From Rugosibacter sp. (GTDB lineage Bacteria; Pseudomonadota; Gammaproteobacteria; Burkholderiales; Rhodocyclaceae): DNA of 57,650 nucleotides. Under the pieces are notes generated by a model. It saw nothing but the letters and a program-made list of their open reading frames with translations, was not told the origin of the DNA and did no database searches. How positions within the stretch are numbered: the stretch's first letter is position 1; each line of letters opens with the position of its first letter. The stretch is from positions 1 through 57,650 of the forward strand of contig JAUSMB010000002.1 of the NCBI GenBank assembly GCA_030645365.1. Direction: 5' to 3'. A program made the translations under genes and the position numbers. Shown here piece by piece: positions 26,906 through 36,256 of this stretch.

Positions 26906-27493
26906 ATGGCAACCGCCAAACCAACCGGAGAAGAAACATCAGCTGCTCCTCCGAAGAAAAAAAGCAAATTACTGTTGTTCATCGTCATTGGTGTAGTCGC
27001 TCTTTCGTTGATTGGGGGCGCAGCCTTTTTTCTGTTAAAAAAACCCGCACCCGCCGAGGGGGAGGATGACGCCGAAACCACATCTCATGCACCCGCTAAA
27101 AAGAAAAAGGTTGATCACAGTGTACCGCCCGTTTTCTACAAGTTTGACAAGCCCTTCACCGTCAAATTACAAACCGAAGAACAAGACGCTTATTTGCAAA
27201 CAGAAGTACAACTCAAGCTGCAAGATCCCCATAGCCAAGAATTAATCAAACAATATGAGCCTGAGCTCAAGCACCGTATAACGCTTACCCTGATGGGTAA
27301 AAAAGCATCTGATCTGCTAACCGCCACTGGCGTACAACGACTGGCGAATGAATTACGCGACGTCGCCAATCACGTCATCGAACCTCCGCCACCGCAAAAA
27401 AATCCACCCGCCACTGAAGCTGAACCAGCTGATAATGCAGAACCTGATGCGCCAATTCAGGCAGTGCTGTTCTCGACGTTCATCATTCAGTAA
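26906..27493 (+). CDS. fliL: Flagellar basal-body protein FliL
   Basis: FliL is a single-pass membrane protein that rings and stabilises the stators. The 195-residue protein has a lysine-rich cytoplasmic head (PPKKKSK) and one helix (LLLFIVIGVVALSLIGGAAFF). The periplasmic domain reads FYKFDKPFTVKLQTEEQDAY and HRITLTLMGKKASDLLTATG. A Pro/Glu-rich insert (EPPPPQKNPPATEAEPADN) precedes the usual VLFSTFIIQ end. A strong TGGAGAA ribosome-binding site precedes the ATG. It starts the fliLMNOPQR block. Confidence 0.94.
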   Translation: MATAKPTGEETSAAPPKKKSKLLLFIVIGVVALSLIGGAAFFLLKKPAPAEGEDDAETTSHAPAKKKKVDHSVPPVFYKFDKPFTVKLQTEEQDAYLQTEVQLKLQDPHSQELIKQYEPELKHRITLTLMGKKASDLLTATGVQRLANELRDVANHVIEPPPPQKNPPATEAEPADNAEPDAPIQAVLFSTFIIQ

Positions 27494-27520
27494 TCCACCG
27501 TTCCCATCACGCCCCCCTCC

Positions 27521-28507
27521 ATGACCCAAGAATTTCTCTCTCAGGACGAAGTCGATACCTTACTCGAAGGCGTAACTGATGCACCTGATGAAACATCGGA
27601 GAATATTCCCTCGGCTGAAGGCAGTGTCAAAGCCTATGACCTTGGTCGCCAGGAACGCATTATTCGTGGGCATATGCCGGCGCTGGAGCTCATCAATGAG
27701 CGCTTCATCCGCTATTTGCGAATTGGTCTCTTCAATTACATGCACAAAGATGTCGAAGTTTCGGTTGGCCCGGTCAGAGTACAAAAATACAGTGAATTCA
27801 TTCGCAATCTCGTGGTGCCCACCAGCTTTAATCTGATTCAAGCCAAACCCTTGCGTGGCACAGGGCTGATCGTATTGGATCCAAATTTGGTCTTTCTCGT
27901 CGTAGATAACCTGTTTGGTGGTGACGGACGCTTTCACACGCGCGTAGAAGGGGAAGGTCGAGACTTCACAACGACCGAGCAGCGCATCATTCAAGGTCTA
28001 CTCTGTGTGGTGTTCGAGGAATACCAAAAGGCATGGCAACCTGTTTTTCCGCTGAAATTTGAGTATGTGCGCTCAGAAATAAATACGCAATTTGTTAATA
28101 TCGCCACCCCGTCAGAAGTTGTCATCGCGTTAACAGTTACTCTCGAGTTTTCCGGTAATACCTCCGAAATGCACGTTTGCCTGCCCTACTTGATGATGGA
28201 ACCGATTCGCGACATTCTCTATGGTGCGCCGGATAGCGCCCCCACTTCGGCAGACAAACGCTGGACCAGCATGCTGGCGCGACAATTACAAACAGCAGAA
28301 GTCGAACTCACCGCCGCGCTGGGCACGACAAGCATTACACTAGGAAAAATACTTAAGATGCAGGTGGGCGATGTTATTCCTTTGAATATTGAAGAAAAAG
28401 TACAAGCCACCATTAGTGGCATCCCGGTCATTGAAGCTCGTTACGGAATTCAAAACGGGCAAATCGCACTGAAAATAGAGCGTTTTCTTGCAGAAGAAGA
28501 AACATGA
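27521..28507 (+). CDS. fliM: Flagellar motor switch protein FliM
   Basis: FliM is the C-ring protein that binds phosphorylated CheY and transmits the switch to FliG. The 328-residue protein starts with the CheY-binding peptide LSQDEVDTLLEGV. It continues with the CheC-like middle domain (RQERIIRGHMPALELINERF, LIVLDPNLVFLVVDNLFGG with the FliG-binding GGDGRF turn) and ends in a SpoA domain (LGKILKMQVGDVIPLNI). The CheY-binding site is intact although no che gene is in the window. Confidence 0.96.
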   Translation: MTQEFLSQDEVDTLLEGVTDAPDETSENIPSAEGSVKAYDLGRQERIIRGHMPALELINERFIRYLRIGLFNYMHKDVEVSVGPVRVQKYSEFIRNLVVPTSFNLIQAKPLRGTGLIVLDPNLVFLVVDNLFGGDGRFHTRVEGEGRDFTTTEQRIIQGLLCVVFEEYQKAWQPVFPLKFEYVRSEINTQFVNIATPSEVVIALTVTLEFSGNTSEMHVCLPYLMMEPIRDILYGAPDSAPTSADKRWTSMLARQLQTAEVELTAALGTTSITLGKILKMQVGDVIPLNIEEKVQATISGIPVIEARYGIQNGQIALKIERFLAEEET

Positions 28508-28561
28508 AAATTATCATAATCTTTGACGCATTCATGGCTGTCATGATGCAAGGAGTCTAGT

Positions 28562-28990
28562 ATGAGCGAAGCCACCGCACCTCCAGGGATCGAAACACCT
28601 GCTAACAAAGACGATTGGGCGACGATGAATAGCCAGACTGCCGCTGACACATTGCCCCATGCAGATGCCGTCCAGCCAGCACAGATTTTCGAGCAGTTTT
28701 CTGGTGAAGATCGAACAACGTCAGAGCCACAGGGTTTTGACATGATCATGGATATTCCCGTTGCGCTAACGGTCGAGTTAGGGCGCACCAAGATCTCCAT
28801 CCGCAACCTGTTGCAACTGGCGCATGGCTCAATCGTTGAACTTGATGGCCTGGCTGGCGAGCCGATGGATATCCTCATCAATGGCACACTCATTGCACAA
28901 GGCGAGGTTGTCGTAGTTAACGAAAAATTCGGTATTCGTCTAACCGACATCATTACGCCCCAAGAGCGCATCCGCAAACTAAACCGCTGA
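28562..28990 (+). CDS. fliN: Flagellar motor switch protein FliN
   Basis: FliN forms the base of the C-ring and docks FliH. The 142-residue protein has a variable, acidic N-terminal 60 residues and a conserved SpoA domain (IMDIPVALTVELGRTKISIR, LLQLAHGSIVELDGLAGEP, LIAQGEVVVVNEKFGIRL). A good AAGGAG site precedes ATG 28562. It follows fliM after 54 nt. Confidence 0.95.
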   Translation: MSEATAPPGIETPANKDDWATMNSQTAADTLPHADAVQPAQIFEQFSGEDRTTSEPQGFDMIMDIPVALTVELGRTKISIRNLLQLAHGSIVELDGLAGEPMDILINGTLIAQGEVVVVNEKFGIRLTDIITPQERIRKLNR

Positions 28991-29093
28991 TAAGTCGAGG
29001 CTTCCGCCCTTTACTTCGAGTCTTTTTAAACAGCGGTTAATTTAGACTCGCACCCACTTAGCTGCGGCTACCGCAGTATGATTTTCGGTGCAC

Positions 29094-29516
29094 ATGAAAA
29101 CACTCACAGCCTCCGCCTTCACGCTTTCCCTCCTTGCGAGCGAGGCTTCAGCACAGGCAGCTTCCGCAGCCTCTATAGCTGCGACACCTTCAGTCAGCAG
29201 CAGCCTGCTGCAAATGTTCCTTGCGCTGATCGGTGTTCTAGCGCTTCTTTTTGCCTGCCTCTGGTTACTAAAAAAACTCACCGCCCAGCGCGGAGCAGCA
29301 GCAGGGCTCCTGCGCGTGGTAGCTGCCACCGCAGTAGGTACTCGCGAACGGGTTGTCATCGTTGAAGTCGGCAGCACTTGGCTGGTACTCGGCGTAGCCC
29401 CTGGCCAGGTTTCAGCACTGGCTGAAATTCCACGCCAACCAATGGCTGAGCCACCGCATGAGACAAAGATTGCCTCTGTTCCACAATGGCTACAGCAGTT
29501 GATGAAAAAAGGTTGA
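29094..29516 (+). CDS. fliO: Flagellar export-gate assembly protein FliO
   Basis: FliO is a small membrane protein that helps assemble the FliPQR gate. The product of about 140 residues has a signal-like start ([20 protein letters not shown]). One transmembrane helix follows ([20 protein letters not shown]), then the cytoplasmic domain [20 protein letters not shown] and [15 protein letters not shown], which is the family core. ATG 29094 was preferred over the GTG two codons earlier. The stop is 2 nt before the fliP start. Confidence 0.92.
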   Translation: MKTLTASAFTLSLLASEASAQAASAASIAATPSVSSSLLQMFLALIGVLALLFACLWLLKKLTAQRGAAAGLLRVVAATAVGTRERVVIVEVGSTWLVLGVAPGQVSALAEIPRQPMAEPPHETKIASVPQWLQQLMKKG

Positions 29517-29518
29517 TC

Positions 29519-30250
29519 ATGCGGCAGCGAATTCTCTTCGTTCTTCTGCTTGCGCCCGCACTCGCCTTTGCTCAAGCTTTGCCGGCGCTTACCAGCACAC
29601 CAGTAGCGGGGGGCGGCGTTCAGTGGTCATTGTCGATACAAACTCTGCTGCTGCTCACCGGCCTCACTTTCCTGCCGGCGCTGATTCTGATGATGACCAG
29701 TTTCACTCGCATCATCATCGTTTTTTCGTTGCTCCGGCATGCGCTGGGAACTCAGACTTCGCCACCAAATCAGGTTTTGGTCGGTCTAGCCTTGTTTCTT
29801 ACTTTTTTCATCATGGCACCTGTTGGGGATCGTATTTACAACGAAGCTTATTTACCCTTGTCCGAAAACAAAATCAGTTTTCAGGATGCGCTGGAAAAAG
29901 GCGCTGTGCCATTGCGTGCCTTCATGCTCAAGCAGGTACGTGAAACCGATTTAGCCACTTTTACCAAAGTCGCCAAGCAGCCGACACCAGCAAAGGCCGA
30001 TGAAATTCCCATGCGGGTTCTGATTCCGGCCTTCGTCACCTCAGAACTCAAAACTGCCTTCCAGATCGGCTTCATTGTATTCATACCCTTCCTTATCATC
30101 GACATGATCGTAGCTTCTGTTTTGATGTCGATGGGGATGATGATGATGTCACCCGTCATCGTCTCGTTGCCATTCAAAATCATGCTGTTCGTGTTGGTTG
30201 ATGGCTGGAACCTGCTGATAGGTTCCCTTGTGCTGAGTTTCGGATCATGA
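29519..30250 (+). CDS. fliP: Flagellar export-gate protein FliP
   Basis: FliP forms the core pore of the export gate. The 243-residue product has a cleavable signal peptide ([20 protein letters not shown]). The family hallmark [20 protein letters not shown] and the [17 protein letters not shown] segment follow, with C-terminal helices [20 protein letters not shown] and [20 protein letters not shown]. The in-frame ATG at 29486 lies inside fliO and would hide the signal peptide, so ATG 29519 is used. It overlaps fliQ by 4 nt. Confidence 0.96.
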   Translation: MRQRILFVLLLAPALAFAQALPALTSTPVAGGGVQWSLSIQTLLLLTGLTFLPALILMMTSFTRIIIVFSLLRHALGTQTSPPNQVLVGLALFLTFFIMAPVGDRIYNEAYLPLSENKISFQDALEKGAVPLRAFMLKQVRETDLATFTKVAKQPTPAKADEIPMRVLIPAFVTSELKTAFQIGFIVFIPFLIIDMIVASVLMSMGMMMMSPVIVSLPFKIMLFVLVDGWNLLIGSLVLSFGS

Positions 30251-30516
30251 CCCCAACGACCGTTATCGAAATAGGTCGCGGCGCACTGGAGCTTACCTTG
30301 CTGATTTCTGCGCCGCTGTTTATCGCCGCACTGGTGACAGGCCTTATTGTCAGCATCTTTCAGGCAGCAACCCAAATCAACGAAGCCACGCTCTCCTTCG
30401 TGCCAAAGCTAGTCGCCATTTTCATCACGCTGATTCTTGCCGGGCCGTGGATGATTACCATGATGACCGACTACATGCGCCGCCTCTTTGAGTCGATTCC
30501 CGGAGTCATCGGCTAG
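30247..30516 (+). CDS. fliQ: Flagellar export-gate protein FliQ
   Basis: FliQ is a small two-helix subunit stacked around the FliP/FliR pore. The 89-residue length is standard. Both helices are clear ([20 protein letters not shown] and [19 protein letters not shown]), with the conserved [17 protein letters not shown] loop between them. It overlaps fliP by 4 nt and fliR by 1 nt. Confidence 0.96.
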   Translation: MTPTTVIEIGRGALELTLLISAPLFIAALVTGLIVSIFQAATQINEATLSFVPKLVAIFITLILAGPWMITMMTDYMRRLFESIPGVIG

Positions 30517-31301
30517 TGATCAACATCAGCTCGGCACAGCTTGATGCGTGGCTGGGTCTGTTCGTTTTTCCGCTGACACGCATCCTCGCCCTTCTGTCAA
30601 CGGCGCCGATATTCAATAATGCGGCATTGCCGACGAACATTCGCCTGGCCATGGGTTTGACCATGACGTTTGCTCTCGCTACGGCATTGCCCGCACCGCC
30701 ACCAATTCCTGTCGGCTCCTGGCTTGGGTTGGCTGTCATCGGTGAACAATTGCTGATTGGTCTCATGATGGGGTTTGCGCTACGCATAACCTTTGTTGCA
30801 TTCGATATTGCGGGTGAATTAATTGGTTTGCAGATGGGGCTCTCGTTTGCCACCTTTTTTGATCCGGGACGCGGCGGAGAAACATCGGTCGTAGCAGAGT
30901 TCCTTGGACTCCTGGCCGCGCTAATTTTTCTCGCCATGAACGGTCACTTGCTGATGCTGACGCTACTAGCCGAAAGTTTTACATTACTGCCAGTCAGTGC
31001 AACACCCTTTCGTGCAGCAGGATTCTCGGCGCTATTAACTAGCTCAGCCATGATGTTTTCTTTGGGCGTCATGCTGGCATTGCCGCTAATTGCCGCGCTT
31101 CTGATCACCAACATTTCATTGGGCGTATTGTCCCGTGTCGCCCCGGCACTGAACCTTTTTGCCGTTGGCTTTCCGGTCACGCTGGGTCTGGGTTTCATCG
31201 TGCTGCTACTCTCCCTGCCTTATATCGGCGCCGCGATGGATGGCGTGTTCAGCAGAGGGTTTACGATAATGGAAATGATACTGCGCGCAGTCGCTGGATG
31301 A
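30516..31301 (+). CDS. fliR: Flagellar export-gate protein FliR
   Basis: FliR completes the export-gate pore with FliP and FliQ. The 261-residue protein has about six membrane helices and the family segments LTRILALLSTAPIFNN, GLTMTFALATALPA, LGLAVIGEQLLIGLMMGFAL and IAGELIGLQMGLSFATFFDP. It uses a GTG start that shares its first G with the fliQ stop codon. It ends 12 nt before the convergent lipoprotein gene and no terminator hairpin is visible there. Confidence 0.95.
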   Translation: MINISSAQLDAWLGLFVFPLTRILALLSTAPIFNNAALPTNIRLAMGLTMTFALATALPAPPPIPVGSWLGLAVIGEQLLIGLMMGFALRITFVAFDIAGELIGLQMGLSFATFFDPGRGGETSVVAEFLGLLAALIFLAMNGHLLMLTLLAESFTLLPVSATPFRAAGFSALLTSSAMMFSLGVMLALPLIAALLITNISLGVLSRVAPALNLFAVGFPVTLGLGFIVLLLSLPYIGAAMDGVFSRGFTIMEMILRAVAG

Positions 31302-31313
31302 ATGAAGCGCGAG

Positions 31314-31841
31314 TTACTTTCGCGTCAATTGAATCACACCCTGGGCGACCCGTTGTGAACCAAGTACTGAGGAATCAAGCCCTTCCGTATACTCAACCAC
31401 GGTATAAGCGTCAAAACCATTTTGCCGCATGAGCTCCTTGGCGCGCTGTTGAAACACAACCCGTGCCTCGCCTGCGCCGCCGGAATAGACGCGCTTCATC
31501 TTCAGCGACAGATGGTAGTAACGATCCGGAAAACTCGCCTGCTCAATTTCCCAGTTTGGGGCCAGAGGGTCGAGAATCAGCCAAGCGGCACCTGCATACA
31601 AACCCCAGACGACCACTCTTTCCAGAGGAATTTGCGTGACCTTCGAAATGTTCAGCGTGGCATCCGGAACGATAGGCGTGTTTGAAGGAAAGTTACCATC
31701 CAAACTACTGCAGCCAGCCAATGCAACCCCGGCCAGCGCAGTGAGCAATAAAAGTCGGCGCTGATGAAACAACTGCGCTACAAGGCGGTCGAGCAAGAAA
31801 CGCTCTCCTCGCCGTAGCGGATGGTAAGACGGCGGGATCAC
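31314..31841 (-). CDS. Lipoprotein of unknown function at the end of the flg operon
   Basis: The 175-residue frame encodes a lipoprotein with lipobox ALAGC. The mature part (LNISKVTQIPLERVVVWGLY, FPDRYYHLSLKMKRVYSGG, VVFQQRAKELMRQNGFDAYT) matches no family I can name. The start at 31841 overlaps the flgL stop by 4 nt but gives an unusually long n-region. A TTG start at the codon before FHQRR would give a compact 21-residue signal peptide. A dispersed-element copy encodes HQRRLLL, the basic n-region of that signal. Its co-transcription with flgKL suggests an envelope role in motility, but that is inference. Confidence 0.7.
   Translation of the reverse strand: MIPPSYHPLRRGERFLLDRLVAQLFHQRRLLLLTALAGVALAGCSSLDGNFPSNTPIVPDATLNISKVTQIPLERVVVWGLYAGAAWLILDPLAPNWEIEQASFPDRYYHLSLKMKRVYSGGAGEARVVFQQRAKELMRQNGFDAYTVVEYTEGLDSSVLGSQRVAQGVIQLTRK
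31749..31772 (-). repeat. Dispersed 24-bp element, copy 6 (in lipoprotein signal peptide)
   Basis: On the minus strand TTGTTTCATC is followed by AGCGCCGA and CTTTTAT; the core is complete and the 5' part diverged. It is sense to the gene and encodes FHQRRLLL of the signal peptide. Confidence 0.7.
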
Positions 31842-33133
31842 AGGAAATTAAACAGCGAGAGCTGCGCAATCTTGACGAACGACTGCTGCGCGGCCTGCAA
31901 ACTGGTTTGCTGGTGCGTCAGATCGGAAATTGCCTTGGCATAATCCAGGTCTTGCAAATTCGATAAGGTCTGCTGATATTGCAGACCAAGGCTATCGTTG
32001 AGGGACTCCAGCGAATCTATTTCATTCATGCTCGAGCCGATCTGTGCGCGCACACGAAGAATGTTGCTGCTGGCTTGGTCCAGGTTGGTTACCGCAAAGC
32101 CGATTTCGCTGATGTATTTGGCATCGGCACCCGGCGTGCCGGTAGACGCTTCGAGGGCGCCAATCAAGTTCGCCAGGGTTTTAAAAACGCTTTGCGATGA
32201 ACTCGGGGCCACCGAAAATTTGTCGCCACTGGCCGGAGCCCCATTGACCACCAGGCTTGCACCCAGATCAAAGGCAGGCTCTGCGCCTTGGGCGGCGAGC
32301 ACAATCGGCTGCCCGCTCTGAAATACACGTTGGCTTGCCACTGGCGCAGGCGCCACGCCGCCGGTCAATAACGAATTGCCAGACACTGCGTCCACCAGAT
32401 CGTAGGTAGTCACGCCCCCCGTCACCGAAAAATTGACGGCTACATTTTTTACGGCCGAGACGTTCCAGGCGGCTGGATTGGTCACCGAGCCAACAGTAAT
32501 AGCCCCAGTGCCGGTGTTGGTGCTGGCATAGTCCGTCACGAACGTGCCATTGCCGCTACGGATGCGCGTAAATACATCGTTGCCAGAATCACTGATCGCA
32601 ATCGAACGACTCGGTGATACTTGCAGCTTGCGCTGACCATCATCGCCCTGATAAACGATTTCATTGCCGGCAATCAAGTTATCGACCGAGCCAGCAAACG
32701 GTGTGGTCGAGCCCATGTAACCCGCAAAAGTGCTCTGGCCGTCACCACCGGTAGCATTGGCAATGCCTAAAAGATCACCAAAACGAGCACGCAATTCAAT
32801 CGTGATAGCCTGCCGCTGACTCGTCGTCAGGCTGGTATTGCCGGCTTGAATGGTCAGTTCGCGTACCCGCGCCAGGATATCGGTGGCGCTATTCAGCTGC
32901 CCTTCTTCAAGCCCCAACGCCGAGGTTGCAGCCGACTGATTCTGCTTGAACTGGGCGATCACATCGCTGGCTTGTTGCACTTCCAGCGCACGGGCTGCCG
33001 CCACCGGATCATCACTGGGCGTCAGGATGCGCCGATTTGCAGAAATCTGCTGCTGCACATGCAGGAGCGACGCGGTATTGCGGTTGATGCCGGACACACC
33101 GGCATCGAAAATCATTCCACTACTGATGCGCAT
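31838..33133 (-). CDS. flgL: Flagellar hook-filament junction protein FlgL (HAP3)
   Basis: FlgL is the second hook-associated junction protein, linking FlgK to flagellin. The 431-residue product has flagellin-like helices at both ends: RISSGMIFDAGVSGINRNTA with ISANRRILTPSDDPVAAARA at the N-terminus, and DLDYAKAISDLTHQQTSLQA with QQSFVKIAQLSLFNFL at the C-terminus. A variable Gly/Ala/Thr-rich domain lies between them. It follows flgK after 27 nt and overlaps the lipoprotein gene by 4 nt. Confidence 0.95.
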   Translation of the reverse strand: MRISSGMIFDAGVSGINRNTASLLHVQQQISANRRILTPSDDPVAAARALEVQQASDVIAQFKQNQSAATSALGLEEGQLNSATDILARVRELTIQAGNTSLTTSQRQAITIELRARFGDLLGIANATGGDGQSTFAGYMGSTTPFAGSVDNLIAGNEIVYQGDDGQRKLQVSPSRSIAISDSGNDVFTRIRSGNGTFVTDYASTNTGTGAITVGSVTNPAAWNVSAVKNVAVNFSVTGGVTTYDLVDAVSGNSLLTGGVAPAPVASQRVFQSGQPIVLAAQGAEPAFDLGASLVVNGAPASGDKFSVAPSSSQSVFKTLANLIGALEASTGTPGADAKYISEIGFAVTNLDQASSNILRVRAQIGSSMNEIDSLESLNDSLGLQYQQTLSNLQDLDYAKAISDLTHQQTSLQAAQQSFVKIAQLSLFNFL

Positions 33134-33160
33134 GAGAAATCTCCCTGCTGTGAAGTAACA

Positions 33161-35086
33161 TCATTGGCCAAGAGCGATAATTTCATCGAATATCTTGCTT
33201 GCAATTTGCAACACCTTGGCCGATGCCTGGTACGCCTGCTGATAACGCAACAAGTTGGCAGCCTCCTCGTCCAGATTGACGCCGGAGAGCGACTGCAGTG
33301 TCTGCGTGGCATGATCAACCAATCCCTGCTGGGCAGCGCCAATGGCCGCCACTTCGTTGGTCTTGCTGCCGACTGCGCTGACAATCTGCGCATAGGCCGA
33401 CTGATAGGATGCCGTAGGGCCCGAAGTCGCGCTGCTCATGAGGGTGTTGCGGGTCTGCAATGCGCCCAGCAAGGCGGCATTGCGACTATCCGCAACCCCA
33501 TTGGCATTGGTCTCGACGGTAAATTTGTCACCCGCTGCCGGACTGCCGTTAATCTGGGTGGTCCAGCCGTTATAGGCCAGATTGGCACCAGCGGTATAAG
33601 CCACACCGGTGGCGAGCGTCGTCGCACTGGTGGCATCGAACACATCGAAGGTGGTCGCGCTGGTAAAGGTAATCGTCACCTTATGCTGCAAATTCGGATT
33701 GGGCGGCGGTGGCGCATCCACCGTACCGGCACTGATCGCGGCAGTGCCGGTGTTGGTCAGTGCGCTTGACGAACGAATCGGTGCGGCAGCAGCAACCAGA
33801 CGCGCATCTGAAAACGCCATGGCGATATTGCTAGCACCATGGCGTGTGGGCTGAATCAGAATGCTGTCGTTGGCATTGGGAGACCAGGCACCTGCGTTAA
33901 TCGTCATGCCATCAACGGTCTGTGGAAGCGTAGCGAAAGTTTGCACCTGATTATCGGCCAGACGCGTCAATTGATAAGTTCCGCCAACAAAACGCAGCCG
34001 GTAATCACTCGCCGTCAGTTGCGCAATGCTTGCCCCGTCAATGCTCACCACGGGTGCCCCAGTGCCAGTATTCAGACTGCTGGGCTGTACGGTCGGCGCC
34101 GCAACAGTAAAGAAATTCTGCCCCAACGCACCGGTCAAATCCTGTCCCAGCTTGTGCTGGTCATTAAAGTTCTGTGCCAGCGTCAATGCAATGCGACCAA
34201 GCGCATTTTGCGCGCCATCCAGTGCCTGACTGCGAAAGTTCAGCAAACCACTCAAGCTACCGCCGGTAATCTGCGACTCGGGCAGAGTGAGTGGCGTGCC
34301 GCCAACACCGACGAGAGCAACCGTAGTACGTCCAGAATCATCAGCAGCCGGAACCGCTTTCAACTGATACGTCTGATTGCCTATCACCAGCGGCTGTCCG
34401 CTGCCGATGAATACACTGAAGCTGCCATCGCTTTGCGCAACCGTCGTTACACGTATCAGCTTATTCAAGTCTTTCAGCATCTGGTCACGTTGATCCAACA
34501 GATCATTGGGCGGCTGGTTGCCCCCCGCTTGTGCCAAAACGATGCGTTGATTGATATCCGCCAGTTGTGAGCTATAGGTATTGATTTGTGTAATCTGCCC
34601 AGCAATCTGCTGATTGGTGCCATCGCGAATTTCCGCTAGACGCTGATCCAGCGCCTGAAATCTGGCGATTAGCGCCTGCCCGCCAGAAAGCATGGACTGG
34701 CGCGCCGGAATTGAAGCCGGGTTAGCGGCGACATCCTGCACCCCTTTAAAAAAATTTGACAAGGCAGGCGAGAGTCCGGAACTGGGGTCAGCCAGCAGAT
34801 TATCAATCTGACTAATCTGCGCCAAATAACTCTCCATCTCTGAGGCGCCAGCTTCTGCACTCAAGACCTGGCTACCAAGGAACTGATCATAGATACGTTT
34901 GACCGTCTGAACATTTGTCCCTTGCCCAAGAAAACCAACGCCACTGAAAACGGGAGTATTCGTCCCCTGCACAATCTGCTGCCGGCTGTATCCAGCAGTC
35001 GAGGCGTTGGAAATGTTGTGGCTAGTGGTCAGCATCCCCGCTTGTGCGGCATTCAGACCACTCACGCCAATACTAAAAATGCTCAT
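33161..35086 (-). CDS. flgK: Flagellar hook-associated protein FlgK (HAP1)
   Basis: FlgK is the first hook-filament junction protein. The 641-residue protein has the rod/hook N-terminal signature (IGVSGLNAAQAGMLTTSHNI, NASTAGYSRQQIVQ). Conserved middle motifs include DLLDQRDQMLKDLNKL and IALTLAQNFNDQHKLG. The C-terminus is LSGVNLDEEAANLLRYQQAY. It is transcribed from a textbook sigma54 promoter (35154-35168), with a palindromic site in the leader. flgK and flgL form a unit separate from flgBCDEFGHIJ. Confidence 0.96.
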   Translation of the reverse strand: MSIFSIGVSGLNAAQAGMLTTSHNISNASTAGYSRQQIVQGTNTPVFSGVGFLGQGTNVQTVKRIYDQFLGSQVLSAEAGASEMESYLAQISQIDNLLADPSSGLSPALSNFFKGVQDVAANPASIPARQSMLSGGQALIARFQALDQRLAEIRDGTNQQIAGQITQINTYSSQLADINQRIVLAQAGGNQPPNDLLDQRDQMLKDLNKLIRVTTVAQSDGSFSVFIGSGQPLVIGNQTYQLKAVPAADDSGRTTVALVGVGGTPLTLPESQITGGSLSGLLNFRSQALDGAQNALGRIALTLAQNFNDQHKLGQDLTGALGQNFFTVAAPTVQPSSLNTGTGAPVVSIDGASIAQLTASDYRLRFVGGTYQLTRLADNQVQTFATLPQTVDGMTINAGAWSPNANDSILIQPTRHGASNIAMAFSDARLVAAAAPIRSSSALTNTGTAAISAGTVDAPPPPNPNLQHKVTITFTSATTFDVFDATSATTLATGVAYTAGANLAYNGWTTQINGSPAAGDKFTVETNANGVADSRNAALLGALQTRNTLMSSATSGPTASYQSAYAQIVSAVGSKTNEVAAIGAAQQGLVDHATQTLQSLSGVNLDEEAANLLRYQQAYQASAKVLQIASKIFDEIIALGQ

Positions 35087-35113
35087 GTTCGCTCCAGGCT
35101 ATATCCGTAATAA

Positions 35114-35128
35114 CGGCAGAACTTGCCG
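35114..35128. promoter_or_regulatory. Palindromic site in the flgK leader (candidate FlrC box)
   Basis: CGGCAG-AAC-TTGCCG has the same arms as the other three sites with one mismatch and the same 3-nt spacer. It lies about +15 to +29 downstream of the predicted sigma54 start. Downstream enhancer sites are known for Vibrio FlrC and Caulobacter FlbD. Confidence 0.6.
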
Positions 35129-35153
35129 CAAGTTGAGGATCTAAGCGAATAGA

Positions 35154-35168
35154 GCAACAGCCGTGCCA
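35154..35168 (-). promoter_or_regulatory. Sigma54 promoter of flgKL
   Basis: The minus strand reads TGGCACGGCTGTTGC, a full match to TGGCACG-N4-TTGC, preceded by T and followed by T. The predicted start is near 35142, 56 nt before the flgK ATG. Confidence 0.9.
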
Positions 35169-35194
35169 ATTTGCGTCAACAAGCGAGAAGTAGC

Positions 35195-36256
35195 TCAGCC
35201 AGTCAGCGCCTGTCGCAAAGCACCCCCGTCAATGATGCGTTCAAGTTTGGCCGCATACAACGGATCAGTAGCATACCCAGCCGATTGCAAATGCTGAGCA
35301 AAGTGAGCAGGCTCGCGCGCGCCCAGCGCAGCGGCATAGCGTGGGTTATTGGTCAGCAGTTGCACATAATCATTCATCGCTTCTGCATAAGAGTCATACG
35401 CGCGAAAACGCTCTGTTCGCCGCTGCGCCACACCGGCAACGACTTCAGTTGTTTTCGCTTCTACCGAAGCGCCGTGCCAACTTTTTCCTGCCTTGATGCC
35501 GAAGAGATTGAAGCTCGGACTACCATCCGCGCGACGGGGTTCGGATTTACCCCAGCCAGTTTCCAGCGCGGCATGTGCGACCATGAAGTGCGCAGGAATG
35601 CCGGTTTTTTGCTCAGCTGCCATGGCGGCTGGCAATAAGCGATGAACAAACGCACGCTGCACTACAGACGCTGCCGTAGGAGAAAAAGTCGGCGCTGATG
35701 ATACGGCGGATACGGCAACGGGGCCCACTGAAGAGACGGCAGAGGGCGCCGAGGACGGCGTCGCAGGGCGCGGGCTGACTGGAGCCATCGGGACCTGCGG
35801 CACGGAGGAAGAAGAAAGTGGCAACGGCGAAGATATCGGTAGCGGCTGCAAAGGCAGCAGCTTGTTTTGCTGTGGCAAAGAAAATGCGGGCCTGGCAGAC
35901 TGCAATGGCAAGGGAGCATCAAAAAGCTGCGGCTCCTGGTTCTGCTGGGAAAGCTGCGCCTCAATCATTGCTGCAAGCCCCATCCCCCGATTGCTACCAC
36001 CCAACACCTGGCCGAGTTGCTGATCGAGCAGTGATTGGTACATTTGCGTCTGCTCGCTATCGAACAATCCTTCGTGTGGCGTGGCATCACGCATGGATTT
36101 CAACACCATCTGTAAAAACAGCGCCTCGAACTGCTTGGCTACCGCCTTGTTGCTTGCTGGGTCGCCCGCCTTGGCCTGGCGCTTGAGCGCAGCTAGGCCG
36201 CTAACATCAAAAATGTTGGCGGCGGCCACACTGGCTTGATCGCGCGTCATGCTCAT
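35195..36256 (-). CDS. flgJ: FlgJ rod-cap protein with muramidase domain
   Basis: FlgJ caps the growing rod and cuts a hole in peptidoglycan. The 353-residue product has the N-terminal rod-binding domain (VAKQFEALFLQMVLKSMRDA, FDSEQTQMYQSLLDQQLGQV). A long Pro/Ser/Ala linker (about 125-205) leads to a C-terminal glucosaminidase-type domain with the catalytic glutamate in HAALETGWGKSE and the SFNLFGIKAGKSW motif. The two-domain form is usual in beta- and gammaproteobacteria. A dispersed-element copy in the linker is read as AVSSAPTF. ATG 36256 is used; ATG 36250 is also possible. Confidence 0.95.
   Translation of the reverse strand: MSMTRDQASVAAANIFDVSGLAALKRQAKAGDPASNKAVAKQFEALFLQMVLKSMRDATPHEGLFDSEQTQMYQSLLDQQLGQVLGGSNRGMGLAAMIEAQLSQQNQEPQLFDAPLPLQSARPAFSLPQQNKLLPLQPLPISSPLPLSSSSVPQVPMAPVSPRPATPSSAPSAVSSVGPVAVSAVSSAPTFSPTAASVVQRAFVHRLLPAAMAAEQKTGIPAHFMVAHAALETGWGKSEPRRADGSPSFNLFGIKAGKSWHGASVEAKTTEVVAGVAQRRTERFRAYDSYAEAMNDYVQLLTNNPRYAAALGAREPAHFAQHLQSAGYATDPLYAAKLERIIDGGALRQALTG
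35683..35707 (-). repeat. Dispersed 24-bp element, copy 7 (in flgJ)
   Basis: On the minus strand GCCGTATCATC is followed by AGCGCCGA and CTTTTT. It is sense to flgJ and read as AVSSAPTF in the linker. CCGTATCC immediately upstream partly duplicates the 5' end of the element. Confidence 0.85.

Noticed and set aside
32846-34570. Long plus-strand open frames opposite flgL and flgK
   Set aside because: They are antisense to well-recognised proteins and encode no recognisable domain.
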